From positions 2,046,001-2,110,000 of the forward strand of contig NZ_CP031733.1 of NCBI RefSeq assembly GCF_003086355.1: a DNA stretch of 64,000 bases. The letters are read 5' to 3'. Source of the stretch: Streptococcus chenjunshii (GTDB lineage: Bacteria; Bacillota; Bacilli; Lactobacillales; Streptococcaceae). Each line of letters opens with the position of its first letter. The stretch's first letter is position 1. Of this stretch, positions 1 to 7,928 are shown piece after piece. Below the pieces are notes generated by a model, which saw only the letters and a list, made by a program, of their open reading frames with translations, was not told the origin of the DNA and made no database searches. Both the position numbers and the translations under genes were made by a program.

Positions 1-222
1 TTTCTTCCCTCAAACAGGCGTCTGAGAAAAATATGCGGTATTAGCTATCGTTTCCAATAGTTATCCCCCTCTTAAAGACAGGTTACCTACGCGTTACTCA
101 CCCGTTCGCGACTCCTCTTCCTTGTGAGTGCAAGCACTCGGTAAGAAAGAAGCGTTCCACTTGCATGTATTAGGCACGCCGCCAGCGTTCGTCCTGAGCC
201 AGGATCAAACTCTCATCACTAA
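1..222 (-). rRNA. 16S ribosomal RNA, 5' part (continues beyond the left edge)
   Basis: The reverse complement contains the universal 16S 5' region (AGAGTTTGATCCTGGCTCAG) followed by the conserved GACGAACGCTGGCGGCGTGC stretch, so the gene runs right to left and leaves the window at base 1. Only about the first 220 nt of roughly 1,550 nt are present. The mature 5' end is placed near 222 by analogy with other streptococci and is accurate to a few bases. A leader and two promoters lie to the right, so this is the head of an rRNA operon. Confidence 0.97.
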
Positions 223-310
223 TATGAGCTTGTTCTTGCTCGTCTTTTCTGTCCGCTGACAGATTCTTTTTTTTGACAGGTTAATTCCTTAACCCGCACG
301 TCTTGGTTTT

Positions 311-330
311 TATTCAGTTTTCAAAGGCCA
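311..330 (-). promoter_or_regulatory. boxA-like antitermination site in the rRNA leader
   Basis: On the reverse strand this reads TGGCCTTTGAAAACTGAATA, which resembles the boxA-type leader motif (CTTTGAAAA core) found before Gram-positive rRNA genes and bound by Nus factors. It lies between the inner promoter and the 16S start, as expected. Confidence 0.55.
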
Positions 331-356
331 TGTCCTCCTGCGAGACCAACTCCTTT

Positions 357-385
357 ATTCTAGCAAATCCCGACTCGGCTGTCAA
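357..385 (-). promoter_or_regulatory. rRNA operon promoter P2 (16S-proximal)
   Basis: Reverse-strand -35 TTGACA (380-385), 17-bp spacer, -10 TAGAAT (357-362). It matches the sigma-A consensus except for one base and points towards the 16S gene, about 130 bp upstream of it. Confidence 0.8.
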
Positions 386-482
386 GAACCTTTTGGACTT
401 TTTTTCACGCTCATCACATATCAAAAGCCTCTTAAAGAAAGATTGGGCCTACAGAAACCCTTCCCCCTCTGACAGCTTCATT

Positions 483-512
483 AGTATAGCATCTCTCCTT
501 CTTTCTTGTCAA
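483..512 (-). promoter_or_regulatory. rRNA operon promoter P1 (distal)
   Basis: Reverse-strand -35 TTGACA (507-512), 18-bp spacer, -10 TATACT (483-488). With P2 about 125 bp downstream it forms the tandem promoter pair typical of rRNA operons. Bases 223-619 hold only this leader/promoter region; I see no gene there. Confidence 0.75.
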
Positions 513-619
513 GAGGTTTTTTGCTTTTTGACAGCTACAGGCAAAAAATCTTCTGACTCACTACAAGAGACAGAGGACAGACCTTTTATTAGCAGTAAGA
601 ACTGAAAGCTGGTACTTGA

Positions 620-1483
620 TCAATTGCTGTTAAACATAGCTATTTTTTGATCACAGTAATCGATCAGCTGTTTAGCTTTCTCAAACGAAAACCCTTTTTC
701 AGAAACAGGCGCCAGTTTCATGTCATCGAAGTAGGCTCCGCTTAGGTCAGATACTTCAGGAGAAAGCGCCAGAAAATAACCTGTCTTAATTCCTTCATCC
801 AATCCTTTGGCCTTAGACAAAAGTTTGCTTGTTTCGGAGTCCTTTGTCTTTTTATCACCTTTTGAACCTTTAACTAAATTCGTGGCGATTAAACCTGGAT
901 GGTAGGCGTTAATAGTAGTTTTTGAACCTTGTAAATGAAACTGACGTGCCTGATACCGTGTCAGCCAAATTGTATACAGCTTAGAGGTATCGTAGGCCAG
1001 TTTAGGACTGTATTTCTTTTCAAATCCAAAATCAAGTCCTTGGGGCTCCGCAAAATGATGCATGTAAGAGGAAGTATTGATAATGCGGCCTCCGTTCGAA
1101 TGTTCAAGAAGCAGCTGGAGTTCTTTTGTCAAGATGTAAGGCACCATGACAGATAGCATAAAAGTGATTTCAATGTTTTCTGCTGTAGCCAAACGCTCTG
1201 CTCCTGAATGCAGCCCTGCATTGTTAATCAAGATATCAATTTGTGTAAAATGATTTTTAATCTCTCTGACAAAGCGATAAACATCCGTCATGCTGGAAAA
1301 GTCAGCCAAGTAAGCCGAAACACGGCTGTTTGGAGAGGACGATTTGACGTCTCGGAGTGCGGTGGCCAGCTTTTCACTATTTCGCCCATGGAGGATGATC
1401 TCATGACCTTCACTGGCTAATTTTAAAGCCAAATGTTTACCGATACCGTCTGTAGAGCCTGTAATTAAAATTGTTTTTGCCAT
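620..1483 (-). CDS. short-chain dehydrogenase/reductase (SDR)
   Basis: Encodes a cytosolic NAD(P)-dependent oxidoreductase of 287 aa. The Rossmann motif TGSTDGIG follows the first strand (ILITG), NNAG appears about 75 residues later, and a Tyr-x-x-x-Lys-like active site (YDTSKLY) is preceded by NTSS, so the Ser-Tyr-Lys triad looks intact. The ATG at 1483 is chosen because GGAGGAG stands just upstream and the reading frame before it overlaps the neighbour. It sits one base after the hydrolase stop, so it is the last gene of the Rrf2-MDR-hydrolase-SDR group. The longer-chain layout resembles retinol-dehydrogenase-like SDRs. The substrate is unknown. Confidence 0.88.
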   Translation of the reverse strand: MAKTILITGSTDGIGKHLALKLASEGHEIILHGRNSEKLATALRDVKSSSPNSRVSAYLADFSSMTDVYRFVREIKNHFTQIDILINNAGLHSGAERLATAENIEITFMLSVMVPYILTKELQLLLEHSNGGRIINTSSYMHHFAEPQGLDFGFEKKYSPKLAYDTSKLYTIWLTRYQARQFHLQGSKTTINAYHPGLIATNLVKGSKGDKKTKDSETSKLLSKAKGLDEGIKTGYFLALSPEVSDLSGAYFDDMKLAPVSEKGFSFEKAKQLIDYCDQKIAMFNSN

Positions 1484-1484
1484 G

Positions 1485-2321
1485 CTACTCCTCCAAAAAG
1501 ACTGACAATGCCTTTGAAAACTCGTCTGCATATTGAAAAATAGAACCGTGCCCTGCCTTAGGATAAATAATCAATTGGCTATTTGCAATCTTTTGGTGCA
1601 TATCATAAGAATTTTCTGTCGGCACCTGCATATCCTTATCGCCATTAACAATCAGAGTTGGCTGGCCGATGTAGTTCAGATCATCTTGTGCTGCTTTCCC
1701 CCAGCGTTTAATAGCCCTCAACTGTGTCAGAAAGCCTGTAACGGTCATTTTTTCATCTTCAGCCTCTGTTTTTCTTGTAGCCATACGGCTTAAAACTCGC
1801 TCTGCTTCGAGTCCGCCTTCTTTATCATGATTATAGAAAATATAGCGCTTGGGATCGACACCTTGCAGACCTGCTTTTAGCATATAGCGAAAAGTCTTTC
1901 CTGTCACCTTATCTATTTCCTTCCCCCCACGAGGTCCTGTCCCTGCTAATATCAGACGGTTAACCAAACTGTTATTAGTACGGACTATTTCCTGAGCAAT
2001 CATTCCGCCCATGGATAATCCAAGCAGGTTAATCCTTTTGTATCCCAGTTTCTGCACGATAGCGATAGCCTGTTCTGCCATTCCAGGAATGCTCGGAGCC
2101 ACCTTACCTTGACTGGCTCCCACTCCAGGTAAATCTAGAACAATGATCTGCTGTTTCTCAGCTAATAAGTCTAATAATTTGGGATCCCAATTATCCAAGG
2201 TTGCTGCAAGATGGACCAGCATGACCAAAGGAATTTCTGACTTTCCTTTCCCTAATTCCCTATAGGCAATTTGATTGCCCGCAACCATTATATACTGATT
2301 TTTACTTGTGATATAAGACAT
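1485..2321 (-). CDS. alpha/beta-fold hydrolase
   Basis: A 278-aa alpha/beta hydrolase. The nucleophile elbow GLSMGG puts the catalytic Ser at residue 103, a GDKD segment before VP supplies the likely Asp (about 230), and AGHGS gives the His (about 258), so the triad is complete. There is no signal peptide, which suggests a cytosolic enzyme acting on small esters, lactones or similar compounds. It lies between an MDR oxidoreductase (18 bp upstream) and an SDR (1 bp downstream) on the same strand, suggesting joint expression and a role in clearing reactive carbonyl or quinone-type compounds. That role is inferred from context only. The substrate cannot be read from the sequence. Confidence 0.88.
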   Translation of the reverse strand: MSYITSKNQYIMVAGNQIAYRELGKGKSEIPLVMLVHLAATLDNWDPKLLDLLAEKQQIIVLDLPGVGASQGKVAPSIPGMAEQAIAIVQKLGYKRINLLGLSMGGMIAQEIVRTNNSLVNRLILAGTGPRGGKEIDKVTGKTFRYMLKAGLQGVDPKRYIFYNHDKEGGLEAERVLSRMATRKTEAEDEKMTVTGFLTQLRAIKRWGKAAQDDLNYIGQPTLIVNGDKDMQVPTENSYDMHQKIANSQLIIYPKAGHGSIFQYADEFSKALSVFLEE

Positions 2322-2339
2322 TTTTTCTCCTTAATAAGC

Positions 2340-3338
2340 TTAGAAACGGAGAACCGTTTTCCCACGAGAACGGCCGTTAGCCACTTTATCAAGCGCTGCA
2401 TTGACTTCTTCAAATGGATAAATAGTATCAATAGATGGCTTAATCTGGAGTTCACTGAAAATGTCTGCAACTTCTTGGAGCTGCTGACCATTGCTTTCTA
2501 CAAAAATGAAATAGTAATGAACACCGTATTTGGAAGCCATTTGATCAAATTTACGCCCAGCTGAAGCAAATAGGAGCTGTTTGTATTTTGGCAGATGCAT
2601 CCGCTTAGCAAAGGCTCCATTTGGCATAGCACGAAGCGATACTAACCGGCCGCCTTTTTTCATGATGGACATTTGCTTCTCAGTCTCAGCTCCGCCGAGA
2701 GTATCTAAAACATAGTCAATTTCTGTAAGAATTTTGGTATAGTCTTCTTTTTTGTAATCAATAAACTGGTTTGCTCCAAGTGCCATGATCCGCTCCGCAT
2801 TGGACCCATCACCGTTAGTAATAACGGTCAGTCCCTTGGCCTTGGCAATCGGAATAGCCATTCCACCTACACCCCCTGTGCCGCCTGAGATGAAGATCGT
2901 CTTGCCGGCTCGCGCTTCCATTAAGTCAAGAGCCTGCATAATGGTCAAAGCTGTGAGAGGAACAGCTGCAGCCTCTGCATCAGTTAAATAGTCTGGCACC
3001 TTAGCAAGTGCTTGGCTATCTACCGCCACATACTCGGCAAAGGCTCCTATATTATCCAAGGGCAAACGGCCAAAGACACGATCGCCGACTGCAAATTTCG
3101 TCACACTTGAACCGACTTCCTCTATTAAACCAACAACTTCATTACCGGCAGTCTGCGGCAGCTTATAAGGGACAATCATCTTGACTTCTCCGCGAGAAAT
3201 CATATTATCTAAAGGGTTAACACCAGCTGCCCTTACCTTAATCAAGACTTGGCTGCCTGAAATTTTTGGCTTGGCAATTTCTGTTAGATTCAGTGCAATC
3301 TTGCTTTTATTGTAAGTTGTGTGTTGTGCTGCTCTCAT
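2340..3338 (-). CDS. NADP-dependent quinone-oxidoreductase-like MDR protein
   Basis: A 332-aa medium-chain dehydrogenase/reductase. An N-terminal GroES-like half (AAGVNPLDNMISRG) precedes the cofactor half with SGGTGGVGG for NADP. The Cys/His zinc ligands of alcohol dehydrogenases are not evident, so it belongs with the zinc-free quinone/enone reductases (QOR type). Those enzymes reduce quinones or alpha,beta-unsaturated carbonyls. ATG at 3338 is preceded by a GGAAAG ribosome site. It is the first enzyme after the Rrf2 regulator gene, with a short inverted repeat in the gap that could be an operator. The substrate is unknown. Confidence 0.87.
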   Translation of the reverse strand: MRAAQHTTYNKSKIALNLTEIAKPKISGSQVLIKVRAAGVNPLDNMISRGEVKMIVPYKLPQTAGNEVVGLIEEVGSSVTKFAVGDRVFGRLPLDNIGAFAEYVAVDSQALAKVPDYLTDAEAAAVPLTALTIMQALDLMEARAGKTIFISGGTGGVGGMAIPIAKAKGLTVITNGDGSNAERIMALGANQFIDYKKEDYTKILTEIDYVLDTLGGAETEKQMSIMKKGGRLVSLRAMPNGAFAKRMHLPKYKQLLFASAGRKFDQMASKYGVHYYFIFVESNGQQLQEVADIFSELQIKPSIDTIYPFEEVNAALDKVANGRSRGKTVLRF

Positions 3339-3364
3339 TTTTTCTCTTTCCTTTTTGTTTGTAT

Positions 3365-3379
3365 TTGTATCGTTTACAA
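3365..3379. promoter_or_regulatory. candidate operator for the Rrf2 regulator
   Basis: A 15-bp imperfectly spaced palindrome, TTGTA-5 nt-TACAA, in the 83-bp gap between the Rrf2 gene and the oxidoreductase operon. Its position upstream of the first enzyme gene fits a repressor site. Binding by the neighbouring Rrf2 protein is an inference. Confidence 0.4.
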
Positions 3380-3399
3380 GTCTATGTTGTTTTTAAGAA

Positions 3400-3428
3400 A
3401 ATCTGACTGTAGCATCTATAGTCAGATT
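3400..3428 (-). terminator. hairpin at the 3' end of the Rrf2 gene
   Basis: A 9-bp perfect inverted repeat (AATCTGACT / AGTCAGATT) whose reverse-strand copy is followed by TTTTCTT. The stem overlaps the Rrf2 stop codon. It probably separates the regulator transcript from the enzyme operon, fully or partly. Confidence 0.55.
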
Positions 3429-3853
3429 CGGCTTTTCTGAGCTGTTAGATAAAGGTTGTTAATCACATGATTCAGTGTTTGCTTCGCTAAGACCTCCTCC
3501 AGCTGTTTTTCCACACTTGAGAAAATGGGAACCATAGCGCCTTCCATATGCTTACCAACAGGACATTCTTTGTTGGTGTTTTGATGAACTTGAAAGAGGC
3601 TGATATGATCAATTTCCTGAGTCGCATAATAAATCTCTAGTAGAGAAATTTCCTTAGGCGGTTTGCTCAGCTGATAACCAGTTCGTCCCTGATGAGAAGT
3701 CATTAGGCCAGCATTTTTCAAAAGAGCAATAACTTTCCGAATATAGCTTGCATTGGTCCCGACGCTTTCTGCTAAAGCCTGAGAGCTCAGTGTCTCTTTA
3801 CTTTCACTAACCATGGTTAAGATATGCAGAGCGACAGAAAATTTTGTGTCCAT
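3422..3853 (-). CDS. Rrf2-family transcriptional regulator
   Basis: A 143-aa Rrf2-type winged-helix regulator: FSVALHIL near the start, then a helix-turn-helix over about residues 22-50 (SSQALAESVGTNASYIRKV) and the wing (GYQLSKPP). The three-Cys cluster of IscR/NsrR-type iron-sulfur members is absent; only one Cys (ECPVG, near residue 97) is visible. It therefore resembles the cofactor-free group (YwnA/HypR-like), some of which sense oxidants by Cys. It is followed on the same strand by three oxidoreductase/hydrolase genes, its likely targets. An IS110 element starts just upstream and may have altered its promoter. Confidence 0.85.
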   Translation of the reverse strand: MDTKFSVALHILTMVSESKETLSSQALAESVGTNASYIRKVIALLKNAGLMTSHQGRTGYQLSKPPKEISLLEIYYATQEIDHISLFQVHQNTNKECPVGKHMEGAMVPIFSSVEKQLEEVLAKQTLNHVINNLYLTAQKSRI

Positions 3854-3928
3854 AGTTATAATTCATTCCTTTCGTTTCACTCAAGGCACAACACTGAATG
3901 AAAAAGTGCTGTGCTCTTTGATTTAGTC

Positions 3929-4140
3929 TATAATGAAAATGAGAAGACCTATCACAACTACAAATCACGGGGAGGAGAGTAAGTGAGTAGTCCATCTACT
4001 ACCTCGAATAGTTATAGGTGTAGCTCATCCTATCAAGCACAACTAACTGTGACTCTGAGCACGTAAACTTATATTTGGATAAGCGACTCGTTTGTGAAAA
4101 GGAAGAGCAGTTAAAGGATAGGTACTTCTCAAATATGGTG
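3929..4140 (+). ncRNA. candidate bridge RNA region of the IS110 element
   Basis: About 300 bp with no open frame separates the Rrf2 start from the IS110 recombinase. IS110-group elements are known to encode a structured bridge RNA in the non-coding stretch 5' of the recombinase, with two loops pairing to target and donor DNA. Here a TATAAT (3929-3934) points towards the recombinase, and the following sequence has short self-complementary segments (for example AGTAG/CTACT near 3985-4000 and ATAGG/CCTAT near 4015-4035). Ends and fold are not resolved. The assignment rests on position and family knowledge. Confidence 0.5.
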
Positions 4141-4154
4141 AAGGGAGACTCCTC

Positions 4155-5384
4155 ATGTTAAAAATTGTTTACCCAAATTGTTGTGGCATCGATGTGCATA
4201 AAACCTTCATCGTAGCTGTTATTGCCATCACCGACAATCACGGTATCACTAGCTACCACCGTAAACGCTTCTCAACCTTTACAAATGGGCTACTTCAGCT
4301 ACAAGACTGGTTGGAATACTATTCCTGCTTTAATGTCTGTATGGAATCTACTGGTAAATACTGGATTCCTATCTTCAATATCCTTGAAGAAACCTGCAAC
4401 ATTTGCTTGGCTTATCCCAAGTATGTCAAGGCTATCAGAGGCAAGAAGACCGACAAGAAAGATGCTCAGTGGATGGCTGACCTCTTCAAGCATGACCTCG
4501 TTGCCTCAAGCTTTATCCCTCCTCTGAAAATCAGACAACTCCGTGACCTCTTTCGCTACCGCATGAAGCTAACGCAACTTCAGGTTAGCGAGAAGAATCG
4601 TTACCAAAACTGTCTGACCTGGTCTAACCTTCAGATTGCAAGTGTTGTTTCCGATGTCTTCGGAAAAAGTGCTCAAACCATCATTCAGAGCATCCTTGAC
4701 AATCCAGAGGAGAAACCAAATATTGAGCAGCTGGTTCACAAGAGGATGAAAGATAAAGTCCTAGACTTAGAAATCGCTATGGAAGGCTGCTTAACACCTG
4801 AACAAGCCGAGAAAATCAGAATTATCAAAGCTCACTACGATGCCCTCGCTATCTGTAAAGAAGACTTAGAACAGATGATACGAGAATTGGGACAAGAGTA
4901 TAAAGAACAAGTTAAACTCATTCAAACTGTCCCAGGATTTAAAGAAGAGCTATCCGCTCTCAGAATCATCTCTGAAATTGGCGTTAATATGACAATTTTT
5001 GACACGGCCGGTAGACTCTGTTCGTGGGCAGGTCTTGTTCCTGCCAACAATGAAAGTGCTGGGAAGAAATATTCTACTCGTATTTCTAAAGGTGGACAAT
5101 ACCTCAAACCCTTTCTCGTTCAAATCGCTAACGCTGTCGTCAAGTCAGAGAAACACCCAGAGTTTAGAAACAAATATCTCAAGCTCAAGAAACGACGTGG
5201 ACACCGAAAAGCGATTATCGCTATCTGTCGCAGACTACTAGTAGCTATCTACCAAGTCCTTCTAAAACAGGAAAATTACAATCCGGCCTTGCAAGGCTTA
5301 ACTGAAGTCAGAAACCCAAATAAGACAATGTCTGTTCAAGACGCTATTTGTTTTGCACAACAACACGGATTCACCGTAGCTTAA
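4155..5384 (+). CDS. IS110-family DEDD transposase/recombinase
   Basis: A 409-aa recombinase. The N-terminal RuvC-like domain shows the DEDD set: Asp13 (GIDVHK), Glu64 (MESTGKYW), Asp100 and Asp103 (KTDKKDAQ). A coiled-coil middle is followed by the C-terminal Tnp domain (VPGF near 260, WAGLVPANNESAG near 291-303) that carries the probable nucleophile Ser301. Length and motifs are complete, so it should be active. It recombines DNA guided by a bridge RNA, in the family model of IS621. ATG at 4155 is preceded by GAAGGGAG. It is inserted between the Rrf2 operon and the 3' side of opp. Confidence 0.95.
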   Translation: MLKIVYPNCCGIDVHKTFIVAVIAITDNHGITSYHRKRFSTFTNGLLQLQDWLEYYSCFNVCMESTGKYWIPIFNILEETCNICLAYPKYVKAIRGKKTDKKDAQWMADLFKHDLVASSFIPPLKIRQLRDLFRYRMKLTQLQVSEKNRYQNCLTWSNLQIASVVSDVFGKSAQTIIQSILDNPEEKPNIEQLVHKRMKDKVLDLEIAMEGCLTPEQAEKIRIIKAHYDALAICKEDLEQMIRELGQEYKEQVKLIQTVPGFKEELSALRIISEIGVNMTIFDTAGRLCSWAGLVPANNESAGKKYSTRISKGGQYLKPFLVQIANAVVKSEKHPEFRNKYLKLKKRRGHRKAIIAICRRLLVAIYQVLLKQENYNPALQGLTEVRNPNKTMSVQDAICFAQQHGFTVA

Positions 5385-5935
5385 TTTTAAAAATCAGGGC
5401 TCCAGACCTCTTTTTAGCATGCCCAAAATTAGGATAAACAGGAAATCAATTAACTTTTATTTTTTTCAAACTTTCCCCTCTTTTTATGTTTTTGTATCTG
5501 ATACAAAAACAAGTTTATCACAACATTTTTCTTCTGGCAAGCCTTTTGCTTGATTTTTTTCAGGTTAATAACGCTTTTCTAAATCACAAGGAAAAGAGAT
5601 GGATAGATAGCATCCTGCTTTTTCCATCCGTACCGATGGTTATACCAAAGTTTATGTCTAATGGTTTTCGACCTTAACTCATGACTACCTGTTCAACAGA
5701 TGGCTGTTTTTTGCCACACAAGACCGTAAGTCATATAAAAATGGGATAGGTATCCCAAAATAGATAACCTACCCCAGTCTCACTAAAAAGGAACTGTATA
5801 CACATAAAGTCCCTTCATTCAGCTGTATGCGTTTGTTCTTGTCCCAACAGTTCCTAACTTAATGCAGTCACAGATAGGACACAGGACACTCTTTCATCAG
5901 GAGTTTGTTTGTCCTTGGATTCTGCACAAGATATT
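5385..5935. other. intergenic region between IS110 and oppF
   Basis: About 550 bp without a credible gene. It holds the 3' tail of the IS110 element and, at 5789-5797 and 5847-5855, a 9-bp inverted repeat (AGGAACTGT / ACAGTTCCT) enclosing 49 bp. GGACA/TGTCC-like repeats near 5876-5915 could be a weak 3' structure for the opp transcript. No clean rho-independent terminator is seen. Confidence 0.5.
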
Positions 5936-6871
5936 TTATTTCTTTGCAGTTTCCCGATAAGCTTCTGCTTCATCAGCCGTTGAAAGCACAAAATGACCTG
6001 GAGTAATTTCATGCATCTGCCTTTCCTGACCATCTAACTCCTGCTTTGGATCATAAATTTGATGAACGCGCTGACGTTCGAATTCCGGATCCGGTTCGGG
6101 AATAGCCGTCAGAAGGCTTTTGGTATAAGGATGAATCGGGTTGTTGTAAACAGCATCAGCTGATCCTATTTCTAAAATTTTGCCCCAATGCATAACGCCG
6201 ATACGGTCAGAAATATATTTCACCATCGATAAATCATGGGCAATAAAAAGATAGGTCAGCCCCTGCTCATGCTGCAGCTGCTGCAGCAAGTTAACAACTT
6301 GGGCCTGTATGGAAACATCAAGTGCTGAAATTGGTTCATCAGCGATGATAAATTTTGGTTCAACTGCTAATGCCCGAGCGATGCCAATCCGCTGACGCTG
6401 CCCTCCAGAAAATTCATGGGGATAGCGAGTCATATGATCCTTATTAAGCCCTACAAGAGACAGCAGTTCTTGAACTTTTTGCTGACGTTCTTCTTTACTC
6501 TTAGCCAGCTTATGAATATCCAGTCCTTCAGCTACGATATCACGAATCTTCATACGGCCGTTAAGGCTGGCCTGAGGATCCTGAAAAATCATTTGGGCAT
6601 CTTTGCGAAAATCGTAGAGCTGCTTCCCTTGTAACTGTGAAATCTTCTGCTGATTGAATATGATTTCACCTTGGTCAATGTCATAAAGCTTGAGGATAGC
6701 TCGGCCAACAGTTGTTTTTCCCGAACCGGACTCACCTACCAGTCCTAATACTTCACCTTCATAAATATCAAAGCTGACATTGTCAATGGCTTTGACCTCA
6801 TTTTTTTTGCCTTTATTGAAAGTCAAAGAGATATTTTTGACTTCAACAAGCTTTTTACGGTTTTCAGTCAC
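5936..6871 (-). CDS. oppF: oligopeptide ABC transporter ATP-binding protein OppF
   Basis: A 311-aa ABC ATPase, the second of the two nucleotide-binding subunits that power peptide import at the membrane. It has Walker A GESGSGKTT (about 49-57), signature FSGGQRQR (about 163), Walker B FIIADEP, and the C-terminal oligopeptide extension (NPIHPYTKSLL). The start is GTG at 6871, which overlaps the oppD stop by 8 bp and has GGGAG upstream. It is the last gene of oppA-B-C-D-F. In streptococci this transporter feeds amino-acid nutrition and imports signalling peptides; that role is family knowledge. Confidence 0.95.
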   Translation of the reverse strand: MTENRKKLVEVKNISLTFNKGKKNEVKAIDNVSFDIYEGEVLGLVGESGSGKTTVGRAILKLYDIDQGEIIFNQQKISQLQGKQLYDFRKDAQMIFQDPQASLNGRMKIRDIVAEGLDIHKLAKSKEERQQKVQELLSLVGLNKDHMTRYPHEFSGGQRQRIGIARALAVEPKFIIADEPISALDVSIQAQVVNLLQQLQHEQGLTYLFIAHDLSMVKYISDRIGVMHWGKILEIGSADAVYNNPIHPYTKSLLTAIPEPDPEFERQRVHQIYDPKQELDGQERQMHEITPGHFVLSTADEAEAYRETAKK

Positions 6872-7916
6872 TGAACTTCTCCCCTTTCAGTTTTTTCCAC
6901 TTTTGCCAACGTTTTTCAATGGTAGCAGGTACCTTTATTTGGGGAGCTCGTTCATCCAGCAGCCAAGTTGCCGCATAATGTGAGTCAGAAACTCTGAACA
7001 TTGGCGGTTCTTGTTCATGATCAATATCTAAGGCGAACGCATTCCGCGGAGCAAAGGCATCTCCTTGAGGGGGATTCAGCAGATCCGGCGGTGTCCCCGG
7101 AATAGACTGAAGGCTGCCGGCTTCCGTATCGGTTGTCGGCATTGAATTGAGCAATCCCCAAGTATAAGGATGCTGCGGGTTGTAAAACACTTCATCAACA
7201 GTTCCATATTCAATAATTTTACCTGCATACATGACAGCCACACGGTCAGCCATTCCGGCAACCACTCCAAGGTCATGTGTGATAAAAATAATTGAAGAGT
7301 TACGCTCTTTTTGAATCTGCTTCATCAGATTAAGAATTTGAGCTTGGATGGTCACATCTAGTGCTGTGGTCGGTTCATCGGCAATAAGAATATCAGGATT
7401 AGCTGCCAATGCGATAGCGATAACAGCCCGCTGACGCATCCCTCCTGACCATTGATGAGGGTAATCATTGATATGCTCTTCAGCGTTGGGAATACCAACA
7501 TTTTTCATCAATTCAAGCGCTCTGTCCATGGCTTCCTGCTTGGAAATTTTTTCATGAAGCAGCATCGGCTCAGCAATCTGCTTTCCGATTTTCATTGTCG
7601 GGTCAAGGCTGGTCATCGGATCTTGAAAAATCATCGCGATTTCATTTCCACGGATTTTCACCCAGTCTTCCTCTTTCAGCTCATGCAGCTTAGTTCCTTT
7701 AAAGTCAATATCGCCGGTCATTTTAGCATTAGCTGCAGATAAACCGATAAGGGTGCGGGTTGTGACCGACTTCCCGCTTCCTGATTCACCGACTATGGCA
7801 AGCGTTTCCCCCTGTTTAAGCTCAAAATTAACATCGCGGATGGCTTTAACTTCCCCTGCATAAGTATGAAAATCTACATGGAGGTTTTTGACTTGTAAAA
7901 TTGTTTCTTTACTCAT
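6864..7916 (-). CDS. oppD: oligopeptide ABC transporter ATP-binding protein OppD
   Basis: A 350-aa ABC ATPase of the Opp/Dpp class: Walker A GESGSGKS (about 39-46), signature WSGGMRQR (about 157), Walker B ILIADEP, H-loop FITHDLG, and the C-terminal oligopeptide/dipeptide domain (NPQHPYTWGLL). It pairs with OppF under the OppB/OppC channel. AGGAGG is placed 5' of the ATG. The 12-bp gap from oppC and the 8-bp overlap with oppF indicate translational coupling. Confidence 0.95.
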   Translation of the reverse strand: MSKETILQVKNLHVDFHTYAGEVKAIRDVNFELKQGETLAIVGESGSGKSVTTRTLIGLSAANAKMTGDIDFKGTKLHELKEEDWVKIRGNEIAMIFQDPMTSLDPTMKIGKQIAEPMLLHEKISKQEAMDRALELMKNVGIPNAEEHINDYPHQWSGGMRQRAVIAIALAANPDILIADEPTTALDVTIQAQILNLMKQIQKERNSSIIFITHDLGVVAGMADRVAVMYAGKIIEYGTVDEVFYNPQHPYTWGLLNSMPTTDTEAGSLQSIPGTPPDLLNPPQGDAFAPRNAFALDIDHEQEPPMFRVSDSHYAATWLLDERAPQIKVPATIEKRWQKWKKLKGEKFSD

Positions 7917-7928
7917 TTTTCTCTCCTC

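Larger units (their letters stand above)
3900..5450 (+). mobile_element. IS110-family insertion sequence (ends approximate)
   Basis: One recombinase gene of DEDD type with about 230-250 bp of non-coding DNA 5' and a short 3' tail. IS110-group elements lack clear terminal inverted repeats and usually make no target duplication, so the boundaries cannot be fixed without an empty site. The left end probably lies between 3880 and 3970, and the right end between 5390 and 5480. Confidence 0.7.

Noticed and set aside
303-605. 100-codon open frame in the rRNA leader
   Set aside because: It runs opposite to and across the two rRNA promoters, has no ribosome site and no recognisable motif.
620-1531. 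Longer form of the SDR protein starting at 1531
   Set aside because: It would overlap the hydrolase gene by 47 bp and lacks similarity before MAKTILITG, while the ATG at 1483 has a strong ribosome site.
5486-5677. 63-codon frame after the IS110 recombinase
   Set aside because: Low-complexity hydrophobic translation, poor start context, overlaps probable IS tail.
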